From contig CAZBRS010000020.1 in the NCBI GenBank assembly GCA_964494475.1, positions 26,284-90,283 on the forward strand: 64,000 nt of DNA, read 5' to 3'. The stretch's first letter is position 1; every line of letters begins with the position of its first letter. This DNA is from CAZBRS01 sp964494475 (GTDB taxonomy: Bacteria; Myxococcota_A; UBA9042; CAZBRS01). The position numbers and the translations under genes were made by a program. Positions 19,481 to 32,908 of the stretch are shown one piece after another. Under the pieces are notes generated by a model. It saw nothing but the letters and a program-made list of their open reading frames with translations. It searched no databases and was not told the DNA's origin.

Positions 19481-19549
19481 GGCAACCGATTGTTGCCGGC
19501 AGCTTGGCAAGTAGAGCGAGTTGCCTTGGCGCTGGCAAGTCCGGCAAGT
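19481..19549. repeat. Cluster of GGCAA/TTGCC half-sites
   Basis: GGCAAC-N5-GTTGCC (19481-19497) is a palindrome. GGCAA...TTGCC (19506-19525) is a second, wider inverted pair. GGCAAGT recurs at 19506, 19534 and 19543, the last two 9 bp apart in tandem. All lie just upstream of the putative -35 box of the unknown gene, as expected of an operator array. Confidence 0.45.
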
Positions 19550-19575
19550 GGCTTCGGGTCGAATGGCGACAGGGG

Positions 19576-20118
19576 TCAGGCCCTTCGGGCCGCGATGACG
19601 ATGCGCGCGCACGCCTCGGCGTCGCTGCCCGCGTCGTGGTGGTTCAACGGAATCTGCAGAAACTGCGCGCACGCGGCCAGGTTCGCGGGCTTCAACTTCC
19701 AGGTGCGGCGCGCCACCTTCACGGTGCAGAGGTAGGGCAAACCGGGGGGCACGAGCCCGGCGGCCGCGCAGCAGGTGGCGAGCACGCCGCGGTCGAAGCC
19801 GGCGTTGTGGGCGGCCAGGAAGGCGGCGCCGTCGAGCATGGGCTCGAAGTCGCGCCACACGTCGGCGAAGGGCGGCTCGGTCGCCACGTGGCTCCACGCG
19901 ATGCCGTGCAGGTACGTGAACACGAAGCTCTTGCGGGGCGGGCGGATCAGGCGCGTGACCGAGCGCACCACGCGGTCGCCCTCGACGCGCACCAGCGCCA
20001 GCGCGCAGGCCGAGTCGCGGCCGTAGTCGGCGGTCTCGAAGTCGAGGGCCACGAAGGGGCCGTCGGGCGGATGGTCGAGCAGGCGGGGAGCCTTCTGGGG
20101 CTTGGGCGCGGGGGGCAT
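19576..20118 (-). CDS. DnaQ-fold 3'-5' exonuclease (DEDDh)
   Basis: 180 residues, close to a stand-alone exonuclease domain. The acidic metal ligands are in order: Asp26 and Glu28 (VALDFETAD), Asp109 (AHNAGFDRG), and His161/Asp166 (HHDAGSDAE), giving the DEDDh pattern. Resembles the epsilon-subunit/RNase T superfamily; whether it proofreads DNA or trims RNA cannot be told. Its start lies four bases past the stop of the upstream small lipoprotein gene, so the two are probably cotranscribed. Confidence 0.85.
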   Translation of the reverse strand: MPPAPKPQKAPRLLDHPPDGPFVALDFETADYGRDSACALALVRVEGDRVVRSVTRLIRPPRKSFVFTYLHGIAWSHVATEPPFADVWRDFEPMLDGAAFLAAHNAGFDRGVLATCCAAAGLVPPGLPYLCTVKVARRTWKLKPANLAACAQFLQIPLNHHDAGSDAEACARIVIAARRA

Positions 20119-20122
20119 GGCG

Positions 20123-20515
20123 CTACCGGCAGCTGAGCGCGTAGGGCAACGACAGGCCGCCCTTGGGGCAGGTGTCCTCCCAGGGGCCCCACTGCCAGTC
20201 GACGGCGCGCACCGTCCACTTGAACGCGCCGTCGACGGGGATGCGCGCGCACGAGACCAGCGTGTCGCCCGGGCGCAGCACGTAGGGCTCGAGGCAGTTG
20301 TCTCCGGCTCCCGGGGACCCGGCGGCGCCCCCGATGGCGATGGCCACCTCGGCCTTCTCGACCAGGCCGGCGCAGTCGTCGGAGAGCGTGAGCTGGATCG
20401 CGCACTCCGTGGGCTCGGGGTTGGGCGTGGTGCAGGCGTGCCGACACGTCTCGGGCGCGGCCTGGTCGCAGGCCACGAGGAGCACGGGGGCCAGGATCAG
20501 GAGCCAGGAGCGCAT
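20123..20515 (-). CDS. Small Cys-containing lipoprotein of unknown function
   Basis: 130 residues starting at the ATG at 20515, which has an excellent AGGAGGT seven bases upstream. Signal and lipobox: LLVAC, Cys16. The mature part has several Cys that could form disulfides, a CAIQLTLSD segment and a Trp-rich C-terminus (WTVRAVDWQWGPW). I do not recognise a family. It sits between the spoVR-like gene and the exonuclease on the same strand. Confidence 0.7.
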   Translation of the reverse strand: MRSWLLILAPVLLVACDQAAPETCRHACTTPNPEPTECAIQLTLSDDCAGLVEKAEVAIAIGGAAGSPGAGDNCLEPYVLRPGDTLVSCARIPVDGAFKWTVRAVDWQWGPWEDTCPKGGLSLPYALSCR

Positions 20516-20540
20516 GGGGGAGACCTCCTGCGATGGGCGC

Positions 20541-22037
20541 CTACACCCCATCGACGAACTGGCTGCCGTCGTAGCTCCACAGCGCCGGCTTGTCGTCGAG
20601 GGTGGTGCGCACGCTCACCGGGCGCTGCCAGAGGCGGCAGAGGTTCTTCAGCACGTCGGCCGCGTAGTCCTTGCGCAGGGGCTGGCCGTCGAAGCGGTGC
20701 TCGAGCAGCAGCTCGCCGCGGTTCTGGTGGTTGGCGTCGACCACGTGGATGACCGGCTGCCCGAAGTTCGAGATCGACGAGAGGATCTGCTCCTTGATGC
20801 GCTTGAAGTCGCGCGTCATGATCTCGTAGCTGTCGGTGCGTCGGTTGAGCCCGAAGAGGTAGTACTTCGAGCGCCACACGAAGTCTTCGGTCAGGAACTC
20901 GTCGAGGAAGGTCACGTCGTTGTGGGTGCGCCGCACCTCGAAGAGCTTCTTCATGCCGAGCCCCAGCTTGCGGTCCCAGTTGGACTTGCGGTGCTGGTCC
21001 TCGCACTCCTCGTACTCCTTGCCGAAGCGCCCGCTGTCCCAGCGCTCGCGCACGTCGCGCAGCAGGTCGAGGCCCAGCTTGTAGGGGTTCAGCTGGCGGG
21101 GGTGCGGCGCCACGGTCATGGAGTGGTGGTCGGCGAAGTCGACGATCTCGCTGGCGTCGAGCACCTTCTCGGTCATGAGGCGCGAGTGCCAGTAGGCGGC
21201 CCAGCCCTCGTTCAGGATCTTGGTCTGGCCCTGGGGCGCGAAGTAGTAGGCCTCCTCGCGGATGAGCTCGAGGATGTCCTGCTGCCAGCGCTGCAGGGGC
21301 GCGTTCTCGAGCAGGAACCACAGCACGTCGCGCACGGGCCGGGCGGGGAAGCGCTTGCGGGCCTCGGCGTCCTTCTTCGCCAGCCGATCGCGCTGCTGCT
21401 CGATGAACGCCTCGGGGTTCACGTAGGACTCCATGTAGTCCTTCGAGCGGAAGCGCACGATGCGCTCCTCGACCCCCTCGTCGTCGCTGCGGGCCGCGGT
21501 CTGGGCGCGCTCGCGCTTGGCCAGGTTCTCTTCCTGGTACGGGAACTGCGGGTCGACAAGATTGTTGATCGACAGGCACGCGTCGAGGAACTCCTCGACC
21601 CGGGCGCGGCCGAGCTTCTCCATGTGGCGCCGCACGCGCACCGCATGGTTGGCCATGGCGTCGACCATCTTGCGGTTGGTGTGGGCGAAGAACAGGTTGT
21701 TCTTGAAGAAGTCGCTGTGCGCGTACACGTGGGCGATGACGAGCTTCTGGTCGACCAGGCTGTTGCCCTCGAGCAGGTAGGCATAGGTCGGGTCGTTGTT
21801 GATGACCATCTCGTAGATCTTGTGCAGGCCGTAGGCGTAGCTCTTCTTCAGCTGCTCGTACGACATGCCGAAGCGCCAGTGCGGGTAGCGCGTCGAGAAG
21901 CCCTCGTAGGCGGCCAGCTCGTTCATCTGCCGGTAGTTGACCTCCTCGAACACGGTGTCGAAGAAGTCGAGCCCTTCGGCGCGGGCGATGACGGCGATCT
22001 CGTCGACGGCCTTCTGGAGGTAGTGGGGAAGGGCCAT
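20541..22037 (-). CDS. spoVR: SpoVR family protein
   Basis: 498 residues, typical of the SpoVR/YcgB family. Recognisable conserved segments include MNELAAYEGFSTRYPHWRFG near the start, YEMVINNDPTYAYLLEGN, and INEGW-type KILNEGWAAYWHSRLM. It needs no signal peptide. SpoVR is required for spore cortex formation in Bacillus and is a stress gene in enterobacteria; its biochemical role is unknown. It starts three bases after the stop of the DUF444 gene, the classic pairing with YeaH. In Myxococcota a role in sporulation or starvation is plausible but not shown here. Confidence 0.95.
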   Translation of the reverse strand: MALPHYLQKAVDEIAVIARAEGLDFFDTVFEEVNYRQMNELAAYEGFSTRYPHWRFGMSYEQLKKSYAYGLHKIYEMVINNDPTYAYLLEGNSLVDQKLVIAHVYAHSDFFKNNLFFAHTNRKMVDAMANHAVRVRRHMEKLGRARVEEFLDACLSINNLVDPQFPYQEENLAKRERAQTAARSDDEGVEERIVRFRSKDYMESYVNPEAFIEQQRDRLAKKDAEARKRFPARPVRDVLWFLLENAPLQRWQQDILELIREEAYYFAPQGQTKILNEGWAAYWHSRLMTEKVLDASEIVDFADHHSMTVAPHPRQLNPYKLGLDLLRDVRERWDSGRFGKEYEECEDQHRKSNWDRKLGLGMKKLFEVRRTHNDVTFLDEFLTEDFVWRSKYYLFGLNRRTDSYEIMTRDFKRIKEQILSSISNFGQPVIHVVDANHQNRGELLLEHRFDGQPLRKDYAADVLKNLCRLWQRPVSVRTTLDDKPALWSYDGSQFVDGV

Positions 22038-22040
22038 GCG

Positions 22041-23150
<1,110 letters not shown>

Positions 23151-23244
23151 GGGCGGGCTCCGTTCGAGGGGCTCTGGAACATGATAACGACCGGAGGGGT
23201 GGGGCGCCAGCGGGGAGCGTGTGAAGAGGCCGCGCGCGGCGGTT

Positions 23245-24201
23245 CTACGACACGGGTTGGGCCGTGCGGGCCAGGCACGAGGCGCGCAGGCAGGCGGCGA
23301 GTCCGTTGTTGGCCCACACGGCGTCGCCATGGGCCACGCGGGTGAGCACGAAGAGGGCGTCGCCACGCGCGCGCTGCTCGGAGGTCAGGTCGTCCTCGAC
23401 CTCCTGGTGCAGGGCGTCGACGCCCGCCTGTCGCAGCTCGGCCAGCAGCGCGCGGTTCTCGTCGAGGGTGCCCCCACCCCGCGTGTAGGTGCTGATCAGC
23501 TTGTGGTGTGCGCCGGGCGACGTGCGGCCGGACAGCACCCACTCGCGGAAGGCGCGACGCCGTCCGTACAGGGCGTCGAACAGGTAGACTTCGCGCACGT
23601 CGAGGCCGCCCACCGCCAGCGAGCACGCGGCGGCCCCGTAGCCGCCGGAGTGGGCCGAGAGGATGACGTTGCCCGTGCGCTCGGATCGGACCACGGCCTC
23701 GGGGCCGAGGGCCTGCCGGGCGGGGTCGGACTGCAGCTCGTGGCGCACTTCGTCCAGCAGGCGCCGCAGGCCCCCGGGCGCCGAGAGCTTGCCGGGGTTG
23801 CCGTCGGCCGCGTTGACCGGGCCCTGGGGCACGACCAGCAGCGCGTTCCGCCGGCTGGCGACCAGTTGTTCGCGCAGCCGCATGGTGCGGAGGGCGGCGT
23901 CGACCGTGCCGTAATGGCCGTGGAAGTGCACGACGACGTCGAGGAGCCCGCTCCGGGCGTCGCGCCAGAGCGCGGGGACGAACACCGCCACGGTGTCGTC
24001 GGTGTAGGGCTTCCCGGGGCAGGGGAAGGGCGCGTTCGCGAGCCCGAAGGTCAGCGTGACACCCAGCTCAGAGGCCTCGGCGCGGCGCAGCTTGGGGCCG
24101 GCGGTCGCGCCCCCGGCGCCGGCCGACAGCGCCGAGCGCGGTGTGCCGACGGTCAGCAGGGCCGACCCGGCCAGCAACTGCAGGAACGAGCGTCGATCCA
24201 T
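23245..24201 (-). CDS. Tat-exported alpha/beta hydrolase-like protein
   Basis: 318 residues. The N-terminus MDRRSFLQLLAGSALL is a twin-arginine signal. The mature part has an oxyanion-type VVHFHGHYG, a nucleophile elbow SAHSGGYGAA (Ser of AHSGG) and a late VAHGDAVW that could give the catalytic His, so an esterase or peptidase of the alpha/beta-hydrolase fold is likely. I used the ATG at 24201, eight bases after GGAG; an ATG at 24216 would add five residues. It stands between the DUF444 gene and the divergent carAB operon. Confidence 0.7.
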   Translation of the reverse strand: MDRRSFLQLLAGSALLTVGTPRSALSAGAGGATAGPKLRRAEASELGVTLTFGLANAPFPCPGKPYTDDTVAVFVPALWRDARSGLLDVVVHFHGHYGTVDAALRTMRLREQLVASRRNALLVVPQGPVNAADGNPGKLSAPGGLRRLLDEVRHELQSDPARQALGPEAVVRSERTGNVILSAHSGGYGAAACSLAVGGLDVREVYLFDALYGRRRAFREWVLSGRTSPGAHHKLISTYTRGGGTLDENRALLAELRQAGVDALHQEVEDDLTSEQRARGDALFVLTRVAHGDAVWANNGLAACLRASCLARTAQPVS

Positions 24202-24258
24202 CGGGGTGGTCTCCATGCTCGAAAGCATAGCGCGCCTCGCTCCTCGCGTCACGCCCCC

Positions 24259-24287
24259 TTGACGCTAGGCGTTGCCCGCGCCAGAGT
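24259..24287 (+). promoter_or_regulatory. Putative promoter of carAB
   Basis: TTGACG and CAGAGT are separated by 17 bp, ending 44 bp before the carA ATG. No attenuator or PyrR-type structure is apparent in the leader. Confidence 0.45.
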
Positions 24288-24331
24288 GGCGCCCGAAAAC
24301 GGCCACGAGCGGGGAGGGTGCGGCACCGACC

Positions 24332-25416
24332 ATGGATGCAACCCTGGTTCTCGAAGACGGCCGGCACTTCCGCGGGCGGGCGTTCGGACGGCACGGCACG
24401 GCCACCGGCGAGGTGGTCTTCAACACGGCGCTCACGGGCTACCAGGAGATCCTGACCGATCCGTCGTACCGCGGGCAGATGGTGTGCCTTTGCAACCCGC
24501 TCATCGGCAACTATGGCATCTGCCCCGACGACAGCGAGTCGGAGCGCGCGTGGCTCAGGGCGCTCGTGGTGCGCGAGCTGTCGCCGACCTTCTCGAGCTG
24601 GCGGGCCACGGTCGACCTGGGCCACTGGCTGGACCAGAGCGGCGTGGTGGGCATCCAGGAGGTCGACACCCGCGCCCTGACGCGCCACGTGCGCGAGCGG
24701 GGCTCGCTGATGGCCGTGGTCTCGTGCGACGAGACCGACCCCGAGCGGCTGCTGGCGCGCCTGAAGGAGGTGCCGCCCATCGGCGCGCGCGAGCTGGTCA
24801 GCGAGGTCACGTGCGCGGCGCCGTACACGGTCGAGGCCGTGGGACCGGTCCGCCACACCGTCGCCGTGCTCGACTTCGGCGTGAAGCGCAGCATCCTCGG
24901 CTCCCTCGCCCGGTTGGGCGTGCAGTGCCGGGTGTTCCCCGCGTCCACCCCCGCCTCCGACCTGCTCGCTTCGGGCGCCGACGGCCTGGTGCTCACGAAC
25001 GGCCCCGGCGACCCGGCCACGGTCGGCTACGCCATCGAGACCACGCGCGCCGTGGTCGGCAGGTTGCCCGTGCTCGGCATCTGCCTGGGCCACCAGATCC
25101 TCGCCCTGGCCCTGGGCGGTCGCACGTTCAAGCTGCCCTTCGGGCACCACGGCGGCAACCACCCGGTCAAGGATCTGGCCACGGGGCGCGTCGAGATCAC
25201 CGCCCAGAACCACAACTACGCCGTTGACCCGGCCTCCCTCGAGCACGCCGGCGTCACCATCACCCACCTGAACCTGAACGACGGCACGGTCGAGGGCCTG
25301 CACGCGCCCAAGCTGCGGTTCCAGAGCCTGCAGTACCACCCCGAGGCCGCGCCGGGGCCGCACGACTCGGCGCACCTGTTCGCGCGCTTCGTCGACGCCC
25401 TGCCGGGAGGTGCGTG

Positions 25417-25417
<1 letters not shown>
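24332..25417 (+). CDS. carA: Carbamoyl-phosphate synthase small (glutaminase) subunit
   Basis: 361 residues, standard length. The N-terminal CarA domain starts TLVLEDGRHFRGRAFG and contains GEVVFNTALTGYQEILTDPSY. The C-terminal class I glutamine amidotransferase has the nucleophile Cys in LGICLGHQ and the His-Glu pair in QYHPEA. It hydrolyses glutamine and channels ammonia to CarB for carbamoyl phosphate, a precursor of pyrimidines and arginine. ATG chosen at 24332, after GGGGAGG. The stop TGA shares its A with the carB ATG (TGATG). Confidence 0.97.
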
Positions 25418-28638
<3,221 letters not shown>

Positions 28639-28685
28639 CCGTGCCACCCTGGCGCGACCTCCGTGGAGACCGGTAGGAGGGTGAC

Positions 28686-30077
28686 GTGCGCATCCTGTTC
28701 GTGTGGCCCAAGGCGTTCGAGCTGACCCAGACCTTTCCCCTGGCGTTCGCCAGCCTCGTGACCACGCTCGATCGGGCGCGGCACGAGGTGCGCCTGCTCG
28801 ACGGCAACCTCGACGACATCGCGAGCGACTCCGAGCGCTTCCGCGACGAGGTGGCCGCGTTCGCGCCCGACTTCGTGGGCTTCTCGTGCTGGGCCTTCGG
28901 CGCGGCCGAGGTCTTCCGCGGGGTCGCGGCGGTCAAGCAGGTGTGCCCCAACGCCGTCACGGCGGTGGGGGGCGTGCACGTCACGCTCTACCCGCGCGTG
29001 TTCGAGCAGGTGCCGGCGATCGACTTCATCTTCCGGGGCGAGTCGCTGCGCGCGTTCCCGCGCTTCGTCGACGAGCTGGAGCGGGGCACGCGGCGCTGGG
29101 AGACGGTGGGCGGGCTCGGGTGGCGCGACGCCGAAGGCAAGGTCGTCCTCAACCCGACCGAGACGATCACGGACCTCGACGAGTCGCCGTATCCGGACTA
29201 CGAGTTCGCGGGCCTGGCGCGCTACCACCGCATCGGCTACGGATTCCTGACGTCGGCGTCGCGCAGCGCGCCCATGTTCGCGACGCGCGGGTGCCCGTTC
29301 GCGTGCGAGTACTGCTGCGCGCCGCTGCACAACGGCACCTACCGCCACCACTCCATCCCGTACGTCACGGGACAGATCCGCAAGCTCTACGAGCAGTTCC
29401 GCATCGACTACGTGAACTTCATGGACGACAACCTCACCGAGGACCTGGACTTCGCCAAGGACCTCTGCCGGGCCCTGGCCGCCCTCCGCCTGCCCATCAC
29501 GTACTGCGCCGGCCGCGGCTTCCGCATCGACCGGACCGATCCCGAGCTGTTCCGCCTCATGAAGATCGCGGGCTTCGACTCGGTCACGCTGCCCCTCGAG
29601 AGCGGCAGCGATCGCATCCTGGAGCAGATGGGCAAGCAGGTGACCACGGCGCCGGTCATCGAGAAGTCGCGGCAAATCCGCGCGGCCGGCCTCAAGGTGT
29701 ACGCCTTCGTCATCTACGGTTATCCCGACGAGACCGAAGACGACATCCGGCAGTCGATCGAGCTGCTGCGCGCGTGCAGGCCCGACTACTTCCTGTTGTT
29801 CCGCTTCAACCCCCTGCCCGGAACGGCCGTCTACCGCCGGCTGGTCGAGCGGGGCGAGATCCCCGAGCTCGGGCTCGCGTCGATCCCCTACAACTTCACG
29901 CGCGGCTCGTGCACGTACACGCCCCCCGGCCTGGCCCGCTACGACTTCCGCGGCGTGCTCTTCCGCGAGTACCTGCGCATGTTCGCCACGCGACCGACCA
30001 CGATCTACCACTACTTCCGCCGCAACCACCTGCGCAGCTCCCTGGGCGTTCTGCGCGGCCGCTACGTGGAGGCGTGA
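28686..30077 (+). CDS. B12-binding-domain radical SAM protein (rSAM 1)
   Basis: 463 residues, GTG start with AGGAGG five bases upstream. Residues 1-140 form a Rossmann-like B12-binding domain (starting MRILFVWP; GGVHVTLYP) without a DxHxxG motif. The [4Fe-4S] cluster cysteines are Cys203, Cys207 and Cys210 (RGCPFACEYC). A SAM-binding GYPDETEDD-type segment and a C-terminal helical tail (EYLRMFATRP) follow, as in the BchE/HpnP-like class B group, which use cobalamin and SAM for methylation or other C-H chemistry. The stop overlaps the next ATG (TGATG). First gene of a three-gene operon. Confidence 0.88.
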   Translation: MRILFVWPKAFELTQTFPLAFASLVTTLDRARHEVRLLDGNLDDIASDSERFRDEVAAFAPDFVGFSCWAFGAAEVFRGVAAVKQVCPNAVTAVGGVHVTLYPRVFEQVPAIDFIFRGESLRAFPRFVDELERGTRRWETVGGLGWRDAEGKVVLNPTETITDLDESPYPDYEFAGLARYHRIGYGFLTSASRSAPMFATRGCPFACEYCCAPLHNGTYRHHSIPYVTGQIRKLYEQFRIDYVNFMDDNLTEDLDFAKDLCRALAALRLPITYCAGRGFRIDRTDPELFRLMKIAGFDSVTLPLESGSDRILEQMGKQVTTAPVIEKSRQIRAAGLKVYAFVIYGYPDETEDDIRQSIELLRACRPDYFLLFRFNPLPGTAVYRRLVERGEIPELGLASIPYNFTRGSCTYTPPGLARYDFRGVLFREYLRMFATRPTTIYHYFRRNHLRSSLGVLRGRYVEA

Positions 30078-31519
30078 TGCGCGTCCTGCTGGTCAAGGCC
30101 CGGAACCTCCGGGCGAGGAACACGTCGCACACGCCGCCCCTCGGCGTGCTCTCGTTGGCGGCCTACCTCCGCCAGCACCTGGCCGCCGAGGTGCGCGTGG
30201 TCGACGTGGAGCGCATGGCGGACCCCGATCGCGAGGTGGCCGAGGCCGTGCGGGCGGCGGAGCCCGATCTGGTGGGCGTGAGCGGCATCACGTGCGAGGC
30301 CCCCATGCTCCACCGCGCCGCGGAGTTGGCCCGCGGCGTTCGGCCCGGTGTGCCCGTGATCGTCGGCGGCCCCTACCCGTCGTCCGATCCCGACGCGGCG
30401 CTGGCCGACGCGAACATCGACGCCGCGGTGCTCGGCGAGGGCGAAGAGACCCTGCTCGAGGTGGCCCGCCTGGTGCGCGAGCAGGGCCGGGCCTGGAGCG
30501 CCCCCGACGCGCTCGCGGCCGTGCGCGGGCTCGCGTGGCGCGCCGCCGACGGGCTCGTCCGGCGCTCGGCGCCGCGTCCGCCCATCGCCGATCTCGACGC
30601 CCTGCCCATCCCTGCCTGGGACGCCATCGACGTGGGCTGGTACTGGCGCCGCCGCAGCATGTCGACCTGCGGCGTCCGACCCTACCTGCCCGTGTTCACG
30701 TCGCGGGGGTGCCCCTACCGCTGCACCTACTGCCACAACCTGTTCGGCCGCACCTTCCGCGCCCGCAGCGCCGAGTCGGTGCTCGACGAGCTCGCTCACC
30801 TGCACCGCACCTACGGGGTGAACGACTTCGAGCTGCTCGACGACAGCGTCAACATCGACCGCGCCCGCTTCATCGCCATCCTGACCGGGCTGCTCGAGCG
30901 CGGCCTGCACCCCAAGCTCAACTTCCCGAACGGCGTGCGCACCGACCTGCTCGACGACGAGCAGATCCGGCTGCTCCACCGCGTGGGGGTCGGCGAGATC
31001 TCGGTGGCCGTCGAGACGGCCTCGCCCCGGCTGCAGAAGCGCACGCGCAAGAACCTCGACCTCGAGCGGGTGCGCCACAACATCGAGCGGATGGCCGACC
31101 TGCGCATCTTCACGCGCGGCTTTTTCATGCTCGGCTACCCGACCGAGACCGAAGCGGAGCTGCTCTCGACCATCGACTACGCGGCGCGTTCGCGTCTGCA
31201 CCTCGCGTCGTTCAACATCACGAACCCGTTCCCGGGCACGCCCATCCACGCCGAGTTCGCGGCGCTCGGCAAGCTGCTCCCCGACGTCGACCCGGGCGAC
31301 TTCGAGTACGAGCGCGCCCCGTTCAACGGCAGCGAGGTCTCCGACCCGCGGTTCCAGCAGCTCTTCCGCCTGGCGTACCTGCGGTTCTACGGCCGGCCGG
31401 GGCGCGTGCTGCGCATCTTGCGCGATCGGCCCTACCGTACGGGCTACGCCGCCGAAGCCGCCAGCCTGCTCAGCAAGTTCGCGAGCTTCAGCCGCCTGCG
31501 CGAGGTCCTGCGGTCGTGA
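30077..31519 (+). CDS. B12-binding-domain radical SAM protein (rSAM 2)
   Basis: 480 residues. N-terminal B12-binding-like domain (PLGVLSLAAYLRQ at 21-33, VIVGGPYPSSDPD at 94-106, VLGEGEETLLEV) and radical SAM core with Cys212, Cys216 and Cys219 (RGCPYRCTYC). GFFMLGYPTETEAE corresponds to the SAM-contact region. The C-terminus is a helical domain. The ATG overlaps the previous stop, and the GTG of the next gene overlaps this stop, so translation is probably coupled. Substrate unknown. Confidence 0.88.
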   Translation: MRVLLVKARNLRARNTSHTPPLGVLSLAAYLRQHLAAEVRVVDVERMADPDREVAEAVRAAEPDLVGVSGITCEAPMLHRAAELARGVRPGVPVIVGGPYPSSDPDAALADANIDAAVLGEGEETLLEVARLVREQGRAWSAPDALAAVRGLAWRAADGLVRRSAPRPPIADLDALPIPAWDAIDVGWYWRRRSMSTCGVRPYLPVFTSRGCPYRCTYCHNLFGRTFRARSAESVLDELAHLHRTYGVNDFELLDDSVNIDRARFIAILTGLLERGLHPKLNFPNGVRTDLLDDEQIRLLHRVGVGEISVAVETASPRLQKRTRKNLDLERVRHNIERMADLRIFTRGFFMLGYPTETEAELLSTIDYAARSRLHLASFNITNPFPGTPIHAEFAALGKLLPDVDPGDFEYERAPFNGSEVSDPRFQQLFRLAYLRFYGRPGRVLRILRDRPYRTGYAAEAASLLSKFASFSRLREVLRS

Positions 31520-32907
31520 GCACGCCGACACCCCACCTCACGCTGCTCCTGAAGCCGAGCAGCTTCGCGGTCTCGACCTTCCCGCCCCTCAGCCTGCTGT
31601 CGCTCGCCACCTGCCTGCGGGAGCGCGGGCACGAGGCGCGCGTGCTGGACCTGGGCTTCCCCGCCGACGCCGCTGCGCTCGCGGCCGCCGCGACGGGGGG
31701 GGAGGCGCCCCTGCTCCTCGGGGTCACCGCCACTACGCCCGAGTTCTCGGCGGCCGTGCGGCTGGTCGGCGACCTGAAGGCCCGCTTCCCGGCGGTGCCG
31801 GTCGTGCTGGGCGGGGTGCACGTGTCGGCCCTGGGCGCCGAAGCCCTCGCCGAGGCGGGCGCCGACCTCGGGGTGATCGGGGAGGGCGAGGCCACCCTCG
31901 ACGAGCTCGTGGGGGCGTTGAAGGCCGGTGGGCGATCCGCCGACCTGGCGAGCGTGCGCGGCCTCGTGCGGCGCACGCCCGACGGGTGGCGCACCAACGC
32001 CCCGCGGCCGCCGCAGGCCGACCTCGACGCCCTGCCCGCGCCCGACTGGAGCCTGGTGCCCACCGAGCGCTACTTCGGCGAGCCCTGGGGCATCTTGCAG
32101 AAGCGCGCGCGCACCGGCTTCGTGGTGACCTCGCGCGGCTGCCCCCACGCGTGCACGTTCTGCGCCTCGCACGTCACGCAGGGTCGGGGCTTTCGGGGCC
32201 GCAGCCCGGGGGTGGTCGTCGACGAGATCGAGGCGCTCTACCGCGACCACGGCGTGCGCGAGATCCTCATCGCCGAAGACAACTTCACGTACGATCGGGA
32301 GCGCGCCGCGGCCATCTGCGACGAGATCCTGCGCCGGGGCCTCGACCTCGCGTGGCGCACGCCCAACGGGGTGCCGGCCGACTCGCTCGATCGGCCGCTG
32401 GTGGCGCTCATGAAGCGGAGCGGCTGCTACCTGCTGGGCTTCGGGCTCGAGTCGGCCAACCGCGACGTGCTGGCGCGCACCGGCAAGCGCCTCGAGCTCG
32501 ACCGTGTGCTCGACACCATCGCCCTGGTGCGCGAGCACGGCCTCACGACCTTCGGCACCTTCGTGCTGGGGCTCCCTGGCGAGACCCGGGCGTCGGCCCT
32601 CGAGACCATCCGCTACGCCGTCGACTCGGGGCTCGACATCGCCCACTTCGGCGCGTACGCGCCCTATCCGGGCTCGCCCGACTTCGAGTTGGTGCGTCAT
32701 CGCCCCGAGCTCCGCGACTGGGACCGCTACGTGGCGTTCGACGCGCTGCCGGGCGGGGCGCTGCCTCCGGCCGAGCTGAAGGCGCTGCTGCGCCGGGCCT
32801 ACGCCTCGTTCTACCTGCGCCCCGCCCGCTGGCGGCTCTACCGGCAGATGCTGGGGCCGGCCCAGGTGCTGGCGGCCTCCCGGGCGCTCTTCCACTACCT
32901 GAAGTGA
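31516..32907 (+). CDS. B12-binding-domain radical SAM protein (rSAM 3)
   Basis: 463 residues from a GTG that overlaps the previous stop (GTGA). Begins with an unusual LLLKPSSFAVSTFPPLSLLSLA, then a B12-binding-like fold (VVLGGVHVSALGAEAL, VIGEGEATLDELV). Cluster cysteines Cys209, Cys213 and Cys216 (RGCPHACTFC); VLGLPGETRAS follows. It is a close paralogue of the minus-strand gene at 35430-36830: long stretches such as AAAICDEILRRGLD and DRPLVALMKRSGCYLLGFG are identical. Its stop lies one base from that of the convergent gene. Confidence 0.88.
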   Translation: MSTPTPHLTLLLKPSSFAVSTFPPLSLLSLATCLRERGHEARVLDLGFPADAAALAAAATGGEAPLLLGVTATTPEFSAAVRLVGDLKARFPAVPVVLGGVHVSALGAEALAEAGADLGVIGEGEATLDELVGALKAGGRSADLASVRGLVRRTPDGWRTNAPRPPQADLDALPAPDWSLVPTERYFGEPWGILQKRARTGFVVTSRGCPHACTFCASHVTQGRGFRGRSPGVVVDEIEALYRDHGVREILIAEDNFTYDRERAAAICDEILRRGLDLAWRTPNGVPADSLDRPLVALMKRSGCYLLGFGLESANRDVLARTGKRLELDRVLDTIALVREHGLTTFGTFVLGLPGETRASALETIRYAVDSGLDIAHFGAYAPYPGSPDFELVRHRPELRDWDRYVAFDALPGGALPPAELKALLRRAYASFYLRPARWRLYRQMLGPAQVLAASRALFHYLK

Positions 32908-32908
32908 G

